Shown: one piece after another, positions 55,901 through 64,000 of the stretch | Numbering within the stretch: position 1 is the first letter of the stretch | Layout of the letters: each line of letters starts with the position of its first letter | Assembly (NCBI GenBank): GCA_917880885.1 | Contig: OU862922.1 | Coordinates: 1,674,001-1,738,000 of the forward strand | DNA from: Limnephilus marmoratus | Lineage: Eukaryota > Arthropoda > Insecta > Trichoptera > Limnephilidae | Direction: 5' to 3' | Length of the DNA: 64,000 bases | Program-made: the position numbers and the translations under genes | Notes under the pieces: model-generated | What the model saw: the letters and a program-made list of their open reading frames with translations, nothing else | Database searches by the model: none | Told to the model about the DNA's origin: nothing

Positions 55901-56564
55901 CGACATACACATTAAATTTATTTTTAAAAATTTAAAAAATATTAGCTAAGGAAGTAAATATTTTGTATTGAAATTTTAAATGCAGTGTTTTCCATCGCCC
56001 TGAATGCAAATAGTTGTCTTTTATAAATAAGGGTGAATCAAAAGTTTTTTCTAAAAAAAATTTCATATTAAGCGTGTCCGGTCATCCTGAAAGTTTTCGG
56101 TTATTTTATAATAAGAGGATGATGCCTCTATGCATTGAAAACTTAAAAAAAATTTCAAATATGGTTCGGTAAGGAATTCGCCTTGCAAACGGAAATTTCA
56201 AATTTGAATCCCGGTTATATCAAAAACTTATTTCTTTTCTGATTGTATTCTGATGCTGGGTTCCCACCTGATCTATGAGTCTCTATGGTGTATTTATAGA
56301 ACGAAAGTTATTATGGATTTATCTTTGATTTTCTATTCCACAGAAAAACCTGTTCTCACTAATTTATTTCATCATAATATAATGCCTGTCATTTGAATAT
56401 TGAATGTGCCATAATTTAAAAATAAATCTTGTCCGTAAAAAGATCCTCTTGATTTTAATAAAAGTTTATTGTGTCTGTTTTAGGATGATGATTCCCTTGG
56501 TTTTGAGAAGTGCTACGTGCAGGCCATGCGTTGCTGTAAAGCCTTTTTGGAAAAGCAGTCCTAG
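46940..56564 (+). CDS. ACP1: Low-molecular-weight protein tyrosine phosphatase (ACP1 family), four exons
   Basis: Join 46940-46982, 48408-48595, 54613-54774 and 56484-56564 makes 474 nt, 157 residues, exactly the family size. The cytosolic enzyme removes phosphate from phosphotyrosine. The start MADTPKKKALFVCLGNICRS shows the P-loop C-x5-R: nucleophile Cys13 and Arg19. Exon 2 continues PIAEGVMIKLV, WDVDSAALGSWHVGNHPD and HVNYCNRARQ. Exon 3 gives IKEADFQSFDFIFGMDEENM, KAQLLLLGDF and ends IIRDPYY, whose Asp128 is the general acid. Exon 4 ends FEKCYVQAMRCCKAFLEKQS. Phases 1, 0, 0 and all GT-AG borders fit. Intron 1 splits Gly15 inside the P-loop. The start codon is preceded by eight A. Introns hold nested MITEs and a CR1 tail. 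All catalytic residues are intact. Confidence 0.96.
47381..48326. mobile_element. MITE family A, composite, in phosphatase intron 1
   Basis: GGTAATTGTTCGGAACAAAC at 47381; a second start (TTCGGAACAAACGTCAACGG) at 47553; and the mirrored right end finishing at 48326, 81 bp before exon 2. It is interrupted by the element at 47635-48204. Confidence 0.75.
47635..48204. mobile_element. Long-TIR element nested in MITE A
   Basis: Arms of about 186 bp (47635-47820, 48017-48204) start GGG and share AATGCAGATCCCGCCAATGT. Flanks GTCCGCTA and GCCCGCTA match at 7 of 8 bp. GG ends with an 8-bp duplication fit Merlin best, but this is only an inference. Confidence 0.8.
48408..48595 (+). CDS. ACP1: Phosphatase exon 2
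   Basis: Acceptor TTGTCTTCAG, donor GTATGT. Codes the rest of the P-loop (NICRSPIAEG) to NRARQ. Confidence 0.96.
49535..49615 (+). mobile_element. tRNA-derived SINE head
   Basis: A-box-like TGGTCTAGGGGTAAGG and B box GGGATCGAATCCC about 35 nt apart, with a CGGG/CCCG T-arm stem. The anticodon region is not a good stem, so this is a SINE rather than a tRNA gene. Confidence 0.6.
49720..49752 (-). ncRNA. Hammerhead-ribozyme-like motif (Penelope-type context)
   Basis: The minus strand reads CTGATGA, then a GGACA/TGTCC stem with a CTGCAACGC loop, then GAAAC: an exact CUGANGA and GAAA core in the right order. A possible stem III follows (CTTT-GGCT-AAAG), but the next bases are AA, not U-H, so cleavage is doubtful. 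Confidence 0.5.
49845..50000 (+). repeat. SINE body fragment
   Basis: GCCATAGTCTCACTGGCTTC and the C-rich text before it match the 3' half of the SINE at 30786-31090. Confidence 0.5.
50001..52090. other. Intron 2 spacer of the phosphatase gene
   Basis: AT-rich. Apart from a decayed SINE head near 51170-51240 (GCTGAGTAGTC... TGTATTCAATCC), nothing is supported. Confidence 0.4.
52091..52240. repeat. Dispersed repeat D, copy 2
   Basis: CGCCGCGCCACAAATAAC and AGATGTCGCTACTTCCGTT match 37781-37905. Confidence 0.7.
52360..52543 (+). mobile_element. Helitron-type 3' end
   Basis: A hairpin AAAACC-TGCGGAGC-GGGTTTT is followed after six bases by CTAG (52540-52543) and T, the classic Helitron 3' terminus. 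The 5' end is not located. Confidence 0.6.
53501..53664. mobile_element. TTA-flanked MITE with long G tracts, copy 2
   Basis: Same ends and TTA flanks as 37919-38088. The G runs differ in length between copies. Confidence 0.82.
53670..54612. other. Intron 2 tail, one possible repeat
   Basis: AT-rich. The minus strand at 54515-54291 has an open frame (KFQRILKPRGKNKECQFKTY...) with an unfamiliar cysteine/tryptophan pattern; probably repeat-derived, no call. Confidence 0.3.
54613..54774 (+). CDS. ACP1: Phosphatase exon 3
   Basis: Acceptor TACATTTTGCAG, donor GTAAAC. Ends with the acid-loop DPYY. Confidence 0.96.
55000..55318 (-). mobile_element. CR1-type LINE 3' end (tail type B), in phosphatase intron 3
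   Basis: CCCTCAGGGCCCATGTC module and the text matching 43330-43640. Its 3' end lies near 54987. Confidence 0.65.
55825..55883. repeat. 59-nt imperfect hairpin
   Basis: CAGG...CCTG closes TCATGATGCG/CGCATCATGA and an inner CTTC-TTCGT-GAAG. It sits in phosphatase intron 3. Confidence 0.5.
56484..56564 (+). CDS. ACP1: Phosphatase exon 4 (terminal)
   Basis: Acceptor GTCTGTTTTAG, stop TAG 56562-56564. Codes DDDSLGFEKCYVQAMRCCKA to the C-terminus. Confidence 0.95.
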   Translation, partial: DDDSLGFEKCYVQAMRCCKAFLEKQS

Positions 56565-56728
56565 TAGAAAGCCACATTTTATGGTTCGGCCATTCAAAAC
56601 ATCATTGCTTCGAAATAGTGATACATCTTTTTAATGGTCGGATTATTCCTAAATTATGATATTATTACTTATAAACATTATTGTGATTATTTTTAAAAAT
56701 ATGACAAGGTAATAACGCAATAATATAT

Positions 56729-57185
56729 ACACACATAAAAGTGTATAATTGATTTAAGTCCTTCAAAATAAAAATGCCCAAGTAGTAAAAAGTGTATTAT
56801 TGACCTTCAAATTAAAAATACACACATAATAAAATGTGTATTATTGATTAAAGTCCTTCAAATTTAGCGATGTACATATTAAAAAAAGTGTACTAAAGTC
56901 CTTCAAATCTGAAGATGCACACATAATAAAGGCATGTTATTGATTAACTTTAAATTTTGCGATATACTTAATAAAACAGTGTACCGATTGGTGTAAGTTC
57001 TTCAAATTTGTCAATAGACACAATAAAAAAGTGTACTGATTGATTTGTCTTTCAAATTTGGCAATGTACATGTAAAACAGTGTAAATCTTACAACAGTGA
57101 CGTAAATCCTTCAATTTAAAAATGTATACGTAAAAAAAATGTGTATTATTGATAAGTCCTTTAAATTTTGTCTTCCGAATAAAAA
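56729..57185 (+). repeat. Degenerate minisatellite in the phosphatase 3' region, about nine units
   Basis: Units of 45-58 bp share ACACATAATAAAA, GTGTATTATTGAT and AAGTCCTTCAAATTT. AATAAA hexamers fall at 56767, 56828, 56925, 56970 and 57022, one per unit, the first about 200 nt after the stop codon. The array is therefore likely to lie across the polyadenylation region. Confidence 0.8.
56767..56772 (+). promoter_or_regulatory. First AATAAA polyadenylation signal after the phosphatase stop
   Basis: Canonical hexamer 203 nt beyond the TAG; later copies follow in the repeat array. Confidence 0.5.
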
Positions 57186-57189
57186 AACA

Positions 57190-58240
57190 TTCAAACTTTC
57201 TGGTCACACCTTCATAGCGTATAAAACAATGCTTGCGAATTAAATATAATATGTTAGACTAGATGACTTTGTAGGGCGAATATAAAAAAAAATAATAAAA
57301 AAGATTTTGAATCAGATGCTGGTGTTATAGTTTTTATTTATAATATAATTTATTATACATATATTTAAGATTACAAAGTTTTAACAAGAAATAAAATTTA
57401 TAAATGGTAAAAATCTTAGAAAATTACAAACATTAACAAAATGTCACAACTTACTGAGGCACTTATGGACTTGCCATACTTTAAAATACATAGTTTTGAT
57501 TTTACAATAGTAAAATCTATTGTAGTTTTAAATAAGTACTGTTTACATAAATATTATCATTATATAATTATTTAAGCTGTTAATAATAATTATCATTACG
57601 TATTTGATATAATGGTTAAATTACAATATTTGGTTTAATTGTGCAAATACAAAAACAGACAAGAGCGCAAATTACACAAGCATCAACTTTAGGTATACAT
57701 ATTAAAAAAATTCCTTTCAAAAGAATAAGTACGTAAAAAAATTGTCACAAGAATAGTGTGAAAATAAATATTCCAATAACAAGCCCTTCACCAGTCAACT
57801 TAAGAAAATTTAACCCTTAAATCGGGATTAGGTAACTTTTAACTGCCGGGGGGACTATTTAGAAATTTATAAAATCATTCCATGACAATTTTAGGACACA
57901 ATTATAAACTTCAAAATTAGCTGGTCAACATTTAATTAATTATTTGGTCAACATTTAATGACCTCTGGACACATGCATGGAAACGTACATATTATTGAAT
58001 ACATACATGAACAGATACATGCAACATGCACACACACAAATCGTTATGAAAAATACAAAAAAAGTTTATTAATTGATTTTTAAATTCAATAAAAATAATA
58101 CTTTCCCCCACCGATAAATAACAGACAAGTTTATTTTGTTTGTTGGTTTTGGTTTTATGTAGGATAGAAAAATAGTTTTAAAAACTGGCAATTGTGTAAA
58201 TTCCAACCAAGCAACCAATATTTCTTTAAATAAGACACTA
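57190..58240. other. AT-rich intergenic spacer
   Basis: No gene, RNA or paired termini supported. Confidence 0.4.
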
Positions 58241-58245
58241 CGGCC

Positions 58246-58545
58246 CAGTTGTTTTGCAGAAATTCATGCGTGACAAAATCATCAAAAGGCAATTCAGCGC
58301 CATTTCGTTTTTTTGACAGTTGAAAGGTTTTCCGAAACGACGATTCTAAGTCTGTTACATTTTTTGTACCAATTGTGATCAGCAGAAAATGACAACTATC
58401 ATGTTGTTAAGCTTATCAGCTTATTACAATTTGATAGAAAACTGAAAAGCACCTAGAATCAGCGTTTAACGGGGACCTTTCACGTATAAAAAATAAAATG
58501 GCTATTTGATGACAATGTTAGATTTGAATTTCTGCGAAACAACTG
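58246..58545. mobile_element. hAT-like MITE (300 bp)
   Basis: CAGTTGTTTTGCAGAAATTC and mirror GAATTTCTGCGAAACAACTG differ at one position. The flanking 8 bp do not match, so the superfamily is tentative. Confidence 0.65.
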
Positions 58546-58923
58546 TGACTAAGTATAACTCATTCACTACTCCTAAAATCCTTTGCGTTGTGCAGTAGTT
58601 TTGGTTTATTTTAATCATCCTGAGTTAAATTAGATCACACATTTGCAACAGCTGCCTTGCAAACTTGTCTAAAGGTATCAACAGCCTTTGGGTTAGTGTA
58701 CTTACCATAAAGTTAGTAGCATATGAATTCAAGGGTTAAACCTGCAAAATAATATATAACATATTTAAAAAATAATAGTAATTTTAATTTGATAGGTATT
58801 CCAACTGCATTCTAACCATATTCATATAAGAAAAACATATGCTTTTTTAATTAATGATTTTGCAGAAATTTTAACTTGGCATTATTCGGATTGTGTTACC
58901 AAAAGTCAAAAGATTTACATATA

Positions 58924-59859
58924 CGGTAGGCTGAAAAGTAATGCACACATGCTTGTAAAATACAATCAAAAACAAATAGTAAGATTGGGCAAAAAGTACA
59001 TTAAAGTACGATTTTTAAGCTTCAAAATCATGTATTTATTTTTCAACATAGTCACCGTTAACGCTAACGCATTTCTCCCAACATATATAACGAGTTTTTT
59101 CATTATGTACCTAAAAAATTCTTCTGACATTTCTCAAATCCAGTACTTGATAGCTGCCTTGACCTCATCGTCCGAGGTGTAATGATTAACCTCAAGATGT
59201 CTTTTGAGTAGAGGAAAAATTAAAAATCGCAAGGTGAAAGATCGGGGGAGTGAGAAGGGTGTGGAATCGGTTCAAATTTCATGTTTTGCATAGGCTCTAA
59301 TTGACACTGTTCTCGTCTGTGAAATGGCGTGGTTACCCATCGTCCACAGATTTTACGGTATGCTAATATTGTTCAACAATGATGCCGACACGTTCCTTGG
59401 ATATTCCAAAATGGTTTGTGATACGTTTTTGAGTAGTTTGCCGATCATTTTGAATCAAATCGTGGATGAGCTTGGATTGTTTATCATCTGTATCAATGAT
59501 CAGGCGTCCGCTGCGTGTCTCATAAACATTTTTTGTTTTTCAAGGCTCACAATCATGAAATTTTATTACCCATCGATTTACAGTAGACCTATCAACAGCA
59601 TCATAAACATCCTTTAAACGACGATGAATCTCAGTAGGAGTCACTTTTTCAGCAGTTAAAAAAATTAATTGCGTTGACATAACACTAAAACACGTCTCCA
59701 TACTTCCGCTTCTCAAAATACACTGGATGAATTCAACGACCTCAAACTTGCGCGTACGTATAGAGGAGGAATGTCGCTTCCATATTCCACCTGGCACGCT
59801 TTTGAAGGTCATTTTGTTCGCACTGTACAGCATGTGTGCAACTTTTCAGTCTACCCTCG
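58924..59859 (-). mobile_element. mariner element, truncated (936 bp)
   Basis: Terminal repeats share GGTAGNCTGAAAAGT and GCACACATGCT; TA flanks both ends. A full mariner is about 1.3 kb, so about 350 bp are deleted. Transposase text is on the minus strand. Confidence 0.85.
59324..59833 (-). pseudogene. mariner transposase, N-terminal part, broken
   Basis: MTFKSVPGGIWKRHSSS region, FIQCILRSGSMETCF, then the helix-turn-helix EKVTPTEIHRRLKDVYDAVD and RSTVNRWVIKFHDCEP. It continues with stops past 59540 (DTDDKQSKLIHDLIQND and so on). The catalytic DD(34)D core is mostly absent. Confidence 0.85.
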
Positions 59860-59861
59860 TA

Positions 59862-60785
59862 CTAAACAATATATTGTAGTCTGCAATATTATGCATATAA
59901 AGTTGCAAAATGATTTATTTTCATCAACAGTTAGTTAGTTATGTGTGTATGTGGTTATATTTGCCATGTACCTAACTTTAATTTCCAAGAAATATTCAAG
60001 AAATATTCTAGAAATATAAAACAACAAATCTATCATGCTAGGTATAAAGGGTACAAGTCAAAAAAATGACAAAATCTTCAAATGGTTTCATCAAAATAAA
60101 CAATCCAAAAATATATTTCAATTCAAAATAAGTATTTGTTTAAAATAATATAACTGAAAAGATTTTTTTAAATAGGTATTAGAGGTACAAGTCAAGTTAT
60201 ACTGTTAGGATCAGAAGACACATACTTCAGTAAAAGTCCTCTATGTTATTTTATTTGTATGACAGCTTGCCATTTTTATGTCTTAACCACTTGAACCCAT
60301 TAGCTTGTTTTCAAGCTACCTACAACACGGCCAGACAATGACGTATGAAGCCTACCTGAGTTATTAATAACTATCTAATTAAGTAAATTGTTAATGTTTT
60401 TTTGTGTTTTATTTAATCACTGAAAGTATCCCAGTTTATAAATTTGAATTTGCTCTCCTGAAAAGTTGTTGTTTCTGACTTGTACTCTTATACTTAGCAT
60501 GTTAGAGGTAAACTCTAAAAAATCATATAAAAAAAATTGCTACAATTATTCAAAAACAATAAAATATTTTTTCATACATTAGGTACGTTTTATGAACCCA
60601 AATCTAGACAGAAGACTAGAATTTAAAAAAAATGGACGTAAGAATATAGATCCTTTTGAGATTCAAACAATATTGCAAGTTTAATTGCTTTTATAAGAGG
60701 GTTACTCGTAACAAAGCTTAAGTCTTCTTTTTAAATACATCTATTTTAATTTCACTTTTGTTATCTTGATTGAATGAAGTGGAAA
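59862..60785. other. AT-rich intergenic spacer
   Basis: Nothing supported. Confidence 0.4.
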
Positions 60786-61140
60786 TTAACCCGCTTCCCG
60801 ATATCCTATCGAGCTGAAACTCGGCAGATAGTCTCGTAGTCGATGACAATGCATTCTATCAACACAAACAATTTGGTGGCAATCACCTATACACCCACGA
60901 ATATAAGCATTTTTCTGAAATTGGATGACATTACAGCAGTTAGTAACGTAATAAATGTCAGTCCTATCCAATTGGGATTTGGCTCAGTTAGGGGAGTTGA
61001 CCTCACTCCCTGGGGAGGAAGGTTCAATCTTCAGTCAAACTAACTTTTTAAATTTTTACAAGACATTTTAAAAGTTCTCAACAGTTAGAGCCAATCAGTC
61101 CCTGGGGAGAAGGTTCAATCCTCAGTCAAACCAATTTTTT
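60786..61140. repeat. Repeat with an internal direct duplication
   Basis: CCCTGGGGAGGAAGGTTCAATC (one base differs) followed by TTCAGTCAAAC occurs at about 61009-61040 and 61092-61122. TTAACCCGCTTCCCG at 60787 opens it. GGTTCAATC resembles a B box, so it may be SINE-derived. Confidence 0.4.
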
Positions 61141-61254
61141 TATCTTCTTTGAAATTGGTTACTAGATGGACTAAAATTGAAAAAAGACGTATTATAATAA
61201 AAAAACATGATTTTTTTTGTAAAACTGTGCAAGCATTAGAAGATTGTTATAATT

Positions 61255-61321
61255 TTATTTTGGAAGTTCCGTAAACAGATCTAAACCTCCTAGTGAGAAC
61301 TCGGGTGTTTCTTTGAAGTCT
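61255..61321 (-). CDS. Candidate last exon of the anoctamin gene
   Basis: After acceptor TTTATTTACAG the minus strand reads, with one carried base, DFKETPEFSLGGLDLFTELP and then K and a stop. The required phase (two bases carried in) does not match the phase-0 donor at 62184, so an unseen exon must lie between, or this is not part of the gene. Confidence 0.35.
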
Positions 61322-61399
61322 CTGTAAATAAATAAAATAAATAAACAGTTATTTATGTTTTAAACGGCTAATTCGTTTTATAGGTTACACAAAAAACAT

Positions 61400-61585
61400 G
61401 GAAAGGTTGGAGTGTCACACATTCCTTGCTTTATTCGCATTTACACATCGACTCCTGTATTTCTGACTCTTGGAAAGTCCTGACTCAAGTATTTGATTCA
61501 CTTGATTGTGCCATGTCATTCTTAGGCATCCCCGACTTCTACTATTCACTTTTGCCTCATTTATTCTCTTCACACTCTTATGATC
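61400..61585 (-). repeat. Decayed relative of the 20673/25836 repeat
   Basis: TTGATTCACTTGATTGTGCCATGTC-like order and CACACTCTTATGATCC suggest the same LINE-derived family, poorly conserved. Confidence 0.35.
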
Positions 61586-61831
61586 CGTAAAAGATTCAAG
61601 AATGTATATATGTTATTAAATTATGTATGAAATAACCTAAATTTATTGCAACCCACACCAGGATTTTAACCCGCACGTCTGGTTCCAAATCAAAGTTTTT
61701 CAGCATAAAATTAAAAACAAAACACACATTTAGAACAAATGACTTAAAAACATAACTAAGATAAATTTCAAACAGTTTTAAATTGTGCATTGGGGTAAAA
61801 AATGGAGGGAAAACATTGAGATCAGTTTATA

Positions 61832-62095
61832 CATGGTGCCCGGAAACCAGTGGTACGAAATTTTTGGAGCCTAGGTCTACGCTTCGAAGCATTTTAAAAG
61901 AAAATAAACAGCTGGTAATAACCCCAAAACCAACAAATTTTTAAAATATAATTTGACCATAAAAAATCAATCTTTGAACTCGATTTACTCGAAAACGTAG
62001 GCACAAATCCAAAAATGTTATATCACAAAATCGACTCCAAATGCGATTTAGATTCACTAATTTCCCGCTGATACTACTAGTTTTCGGACACCATG
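61832..62095. mobile_element. TIR element (264 bp) in anoctamin intron
   Basis: CATGGTGCCCGGAAACCAGT and mirror ACTAGTTTTCGGACACCATG, flanked by TATA-like bases. A partial copy is at 6118-6343. Confidence 0.75.
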
Positions 62096-62184
62096 TATAA
62101 CTAACAGGCGGTAAATACAAAAAGGTTTGGGAATCACTGATTTAATGAATCGTATTGGGAAAGAAAACTATAGATTGAACTAAC

Positions 62185-62439
62185 CTCATTTTTGAGCGCC
62201 ATTTTGGAGATATGATTTTTCCTCGCCAAGGCTATTCTCACCCACTCTGGTTTATCAGGAATGGCTTGATGCAGGATGTATCTCACGCCCAACAGGAGGT
62301 GTTCGAGGACTACAAAGTAGAAGAAGAGGTCGTGGGGCTTCATGTCGAGACTCTCCGAGTAGCTCCTTATTTGGGGTGATAGCCAAAGGAGGCCACAGTT
62401 GGTCATGATCGCCATGGCTCCCACTACTTCAAAAGACCT
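62185..62439 (-). CDS. Anoctamin exon b
   Basis: Acceptor ATTGCAATTTTCAG, 85 codons, donor GAG|GTTAGT at 62184. Ends [10 protein letters not shown]. Confidence 0.9.
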
Positions 62440-62938
62440 CTGAAAATTGCAATAATGATAAATTTAAAACCTAAACACTAACAGCTTTACTTATAAAAAA
62501 ACACTTCACAACTGATAAACGGTATTTTAGTTGCACATCGAATAAACACTACATTTTCTATTTCGAATTATTACTATTAAAAAATGTCTTGAACTTGCTG
62601 AGATAGAACTGGCAACATTGCATTTTGGTAGATCTATGCAAATCTCATCAAAGTACACCATCAAGAACACGATGCCTGACTGGCAAAACCTCGAGTTTTT
62701 GTTGTAATATTGTTACGACAGTAATGTTTTCATGCAGAAGACAACAATAACGTATGAATGCATCTACAAAACTAAACGATCAAATTAATTTTACCTGCCA
62801 AGCTCCAATGTCTTTGACTTTTCTAGCCAAAGGTCTCTGGTAAACCCGACATAGTTTAAAGGCGTCCGCCCTTATTTCTATGATGTTATTAGCCACTGCC
62901 CAAAATGCAGCCAACGGATAAACTGAAGAAAATAGCAC
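62185..62938 (-). CDS. Anoctamin (TMEM16) family protein, C-terminal exons, ANO8/ANO10 type
   Basis: Join on the minus strand 62938-62795 and 62439-62185, 133 residues. Exon a: [48 protein letters not shown]. Exon b: [68 protein letters not shown]. These match the last transmembrane helices of anoctamins, membrane proteins that act as ion channels or lipid scramblases; the NNIIEIR...DAFK stretch corresponds to helix 7-8 with its acidic calcium-site region. Lack of the long extracellular loop after LLWLSPQ favours the ANO8/ANO10 branch. Phases are 0 and borders GT-AG. Upstream exons lie beyond 64000 or were not found. Exact orthology is not resolved. Confidence 0.9.
62795..62938 (-). CDS. Anoctamin exon a
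   Basis: Acceptor TTTATTTCAG, 48 codons from [12 protein letters not shown] to DIGAWQ, donor GTAAAA. Confidence 0.92.
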
Positions 62939-62966
62939 CTGAAATAAATTGAATAAAAATATATGT

Positions 62967-63120
62967 AACAATTATTATAAGCAATAATTGTCAGCCTGAA
63001 ACACTCATCGGGACCAGAAGGACACGGGTTCAAGTCCCGTTGGGCAAGTATCTTTTCTCGGAAGATTTTTCAATGTAAATGAGTGTTTCAGGCTGACAAT
63101 TATTGCTTATAATAATTGTT
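62967..63120. repeat. Foldback with perfect 42-bp arms and tRNA-like core
   Basis: Arms 62967-63008 and 63079-63120 are exact reverse complements. The 70-nt loop contains CGGGTTCAAGTCCCG, a perfect T-arm/B box. It is immediately upstream (on the minus strand) of anoctamin exon a. Confidence 0.9.
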
Positions 63121-63289
63121 ACCCTTTGTGCTATGCATAAAAAAATCTTGTCTTAAATGTTAGTTTATAAATTAAAAATAATAAAAATATATGTACCTAT
63201 TGAAAATAGTAATTTTGGTAATGTTTCTGTGTCTATCTGTAATGAACTTTAGAACTTGAATTTGCTTTGATTTTCAAAATTGGAACTAT

Positions 63290-63620
63290 AGTCTGTCAAT
63301 TAAGAGTAGAAAATATTAAAAATGGAACCACAAAATTTGTAGGCTGGCAACACCAATTTAACTGTCAAATATTATTTTATGATTATGATTTACAGTGTTC
63401 TATATTACATTCAAAATAGAAGTTAACATATTCGAGTTAACAAATGAGAGTAAACAATAATACGATTATTAATATGATTATTAATTATAAGTTATTAGTT
63501 TTGGTAATATTTTCACCTACAGTGGTGTGCAATAATCTGGTGATACACTTATGTGTTTTGTAATAATGTAATAAAATTAGCCAGCTTTATTTTTAAAAGG
63601 GCGCCACTGGTTGATTAACT
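63290..63620. repeat. Copy of the GTCTGTCAA... terminal repeat element
   Basis: GTCTGTCAATTAAGAGTAGA and GGCTGGCAACACCAATTTAA match the reverse complement of 29950-30034; GGGCGCCACTGGTTGATT near 63599 matches 26430. Confidence 0.55.
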
Positions 63621-63808
63621 AGGCTAGCAGATGGGAAAGCAATAATCCTCTCTCAGGGCCTTGGGAGTTCAAACTTTAAGGTTAATATAAAAGAATTAAA
63701 AATGATACGACAGTATTCATAATGAATAATACATTTATTTGTACATATTTTTAACACAAATAGAACTTAAAACATAAATAAAATATTAAAAACTCACCCC
63801 CTGGATCC

Positions 63809-64000
63809 AGGGGCGGCCCTAGCTAAATTGTTAGGTGGTGCGAAATCTCTTGGTGGCGCCCCCCCCCCCCCCCCCTCCTAACTAAAAATAGAGCTCTTTC
63901 TATGCAGTTATGCAACTTTAATTGAAGTACCTAGTAGGACAGATGAGAAATAATATCAGATTTTTTTTTTTTAATAAAACAAAAAACGACTTCAAAATAC
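63809..64000. mobile_element. Possible TIR element, cut by window edge
   Basis: CCAGGGGCGGCCCTAGCTAA, then a C run of 18, is a familiar kind of hAT-like terminus, but the other end lies outside the window. Confidence 0.35.

Overview
This is nuclear DNA from an insect, almost certainly a moth or butterfly. The base composition is AT-rich, the protein genes are split by GT-AG introns, and the repeats (CR1 and jockey LINEs, Helitrons whose 3' end is CTAG, piggyBac, hAT, mariner and pogo types, tRNA-derived SINEs) are the usual lepidopteran mixture. No bacterial or organellar gene organisation is present. The species cannot be named from the window.

Four host protein genes and one tRNA gene can be supported. 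(1) A CutC copper-homeostasis homologue on the minus strand, 7887-8892: an 11-base first coding exon joins in frame to a large last exon. (2) tRNA-Gln(CTG), minus, 18562-18633, with a T-run terminator. (3) A THEM6-like (thioesterase superfamily member 6) gene, plus, with exons at 25473-25614, 38399-38613 and 42678-42908; its introns are filled with transposons. (4) A low-molecular-weight protein tyrosine phosphatase (ACP1 family), plus, with four exons at 46940-46982, 48408-48595, 54613-54774 and 56484-56564, followed by an unusual tandem repeat carrying many AATAAA signals. (5) The 3' part of an anoctamin (TMEM16, ANO8/ANO10 type), minus, with exons at 62795-62938 and 62185-62439 and possibly a last exon at 61255-61321. 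A further spliced reading frame of 89 codons at 19308-19948 has good donors but no recognisable family. The genes are unrelated neighbours and no operon logic applies.

Most of the rest is mobile DNA, often nested. 0-7.7 kb: CR1 3' ends, a long inverted repeat, a Helitron-like element, two tail-to-tail hAT copies and small terminal-inverted-repeat (TIR) elements. 9.1-14.45 kb: a nearly intact jockey-type LINE with a 52-nt poly(A) end and an extra decayed endonuclease module. 14.4-17.5 kb: one CR1 copy broken by a piggyBac remnant, which is itself abutted by a second LINE. 18.9-23.2 kb: a stretch bounded by matching inverted motifs. 23.5-25.2 kb: a Helitron carrying a hAT-like element and a large foldback. 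26.4-30.0 kb: a 2.9-kb retroelement with a perfect 24-bp target duplication and a long CT-rich array. 30-38 kb: several Helitron copies with C/G-rich cores, a pogo-like element and small TIR elements. 38.9-46 kb: tandem and inverted repeat copies and a broken CR1 interrupted by a TTAA element. 47-64 kb: nested TIR elements, a hammerhead-like motif, a truncated mariner and a foldback with a tRNA-like core.

All exon limits come from reading frame, splice dinucleotides and remembered family patterns. No database search was run. Transposon superfamily names rest on end motifs, target duplications and recognisable protein motifs.
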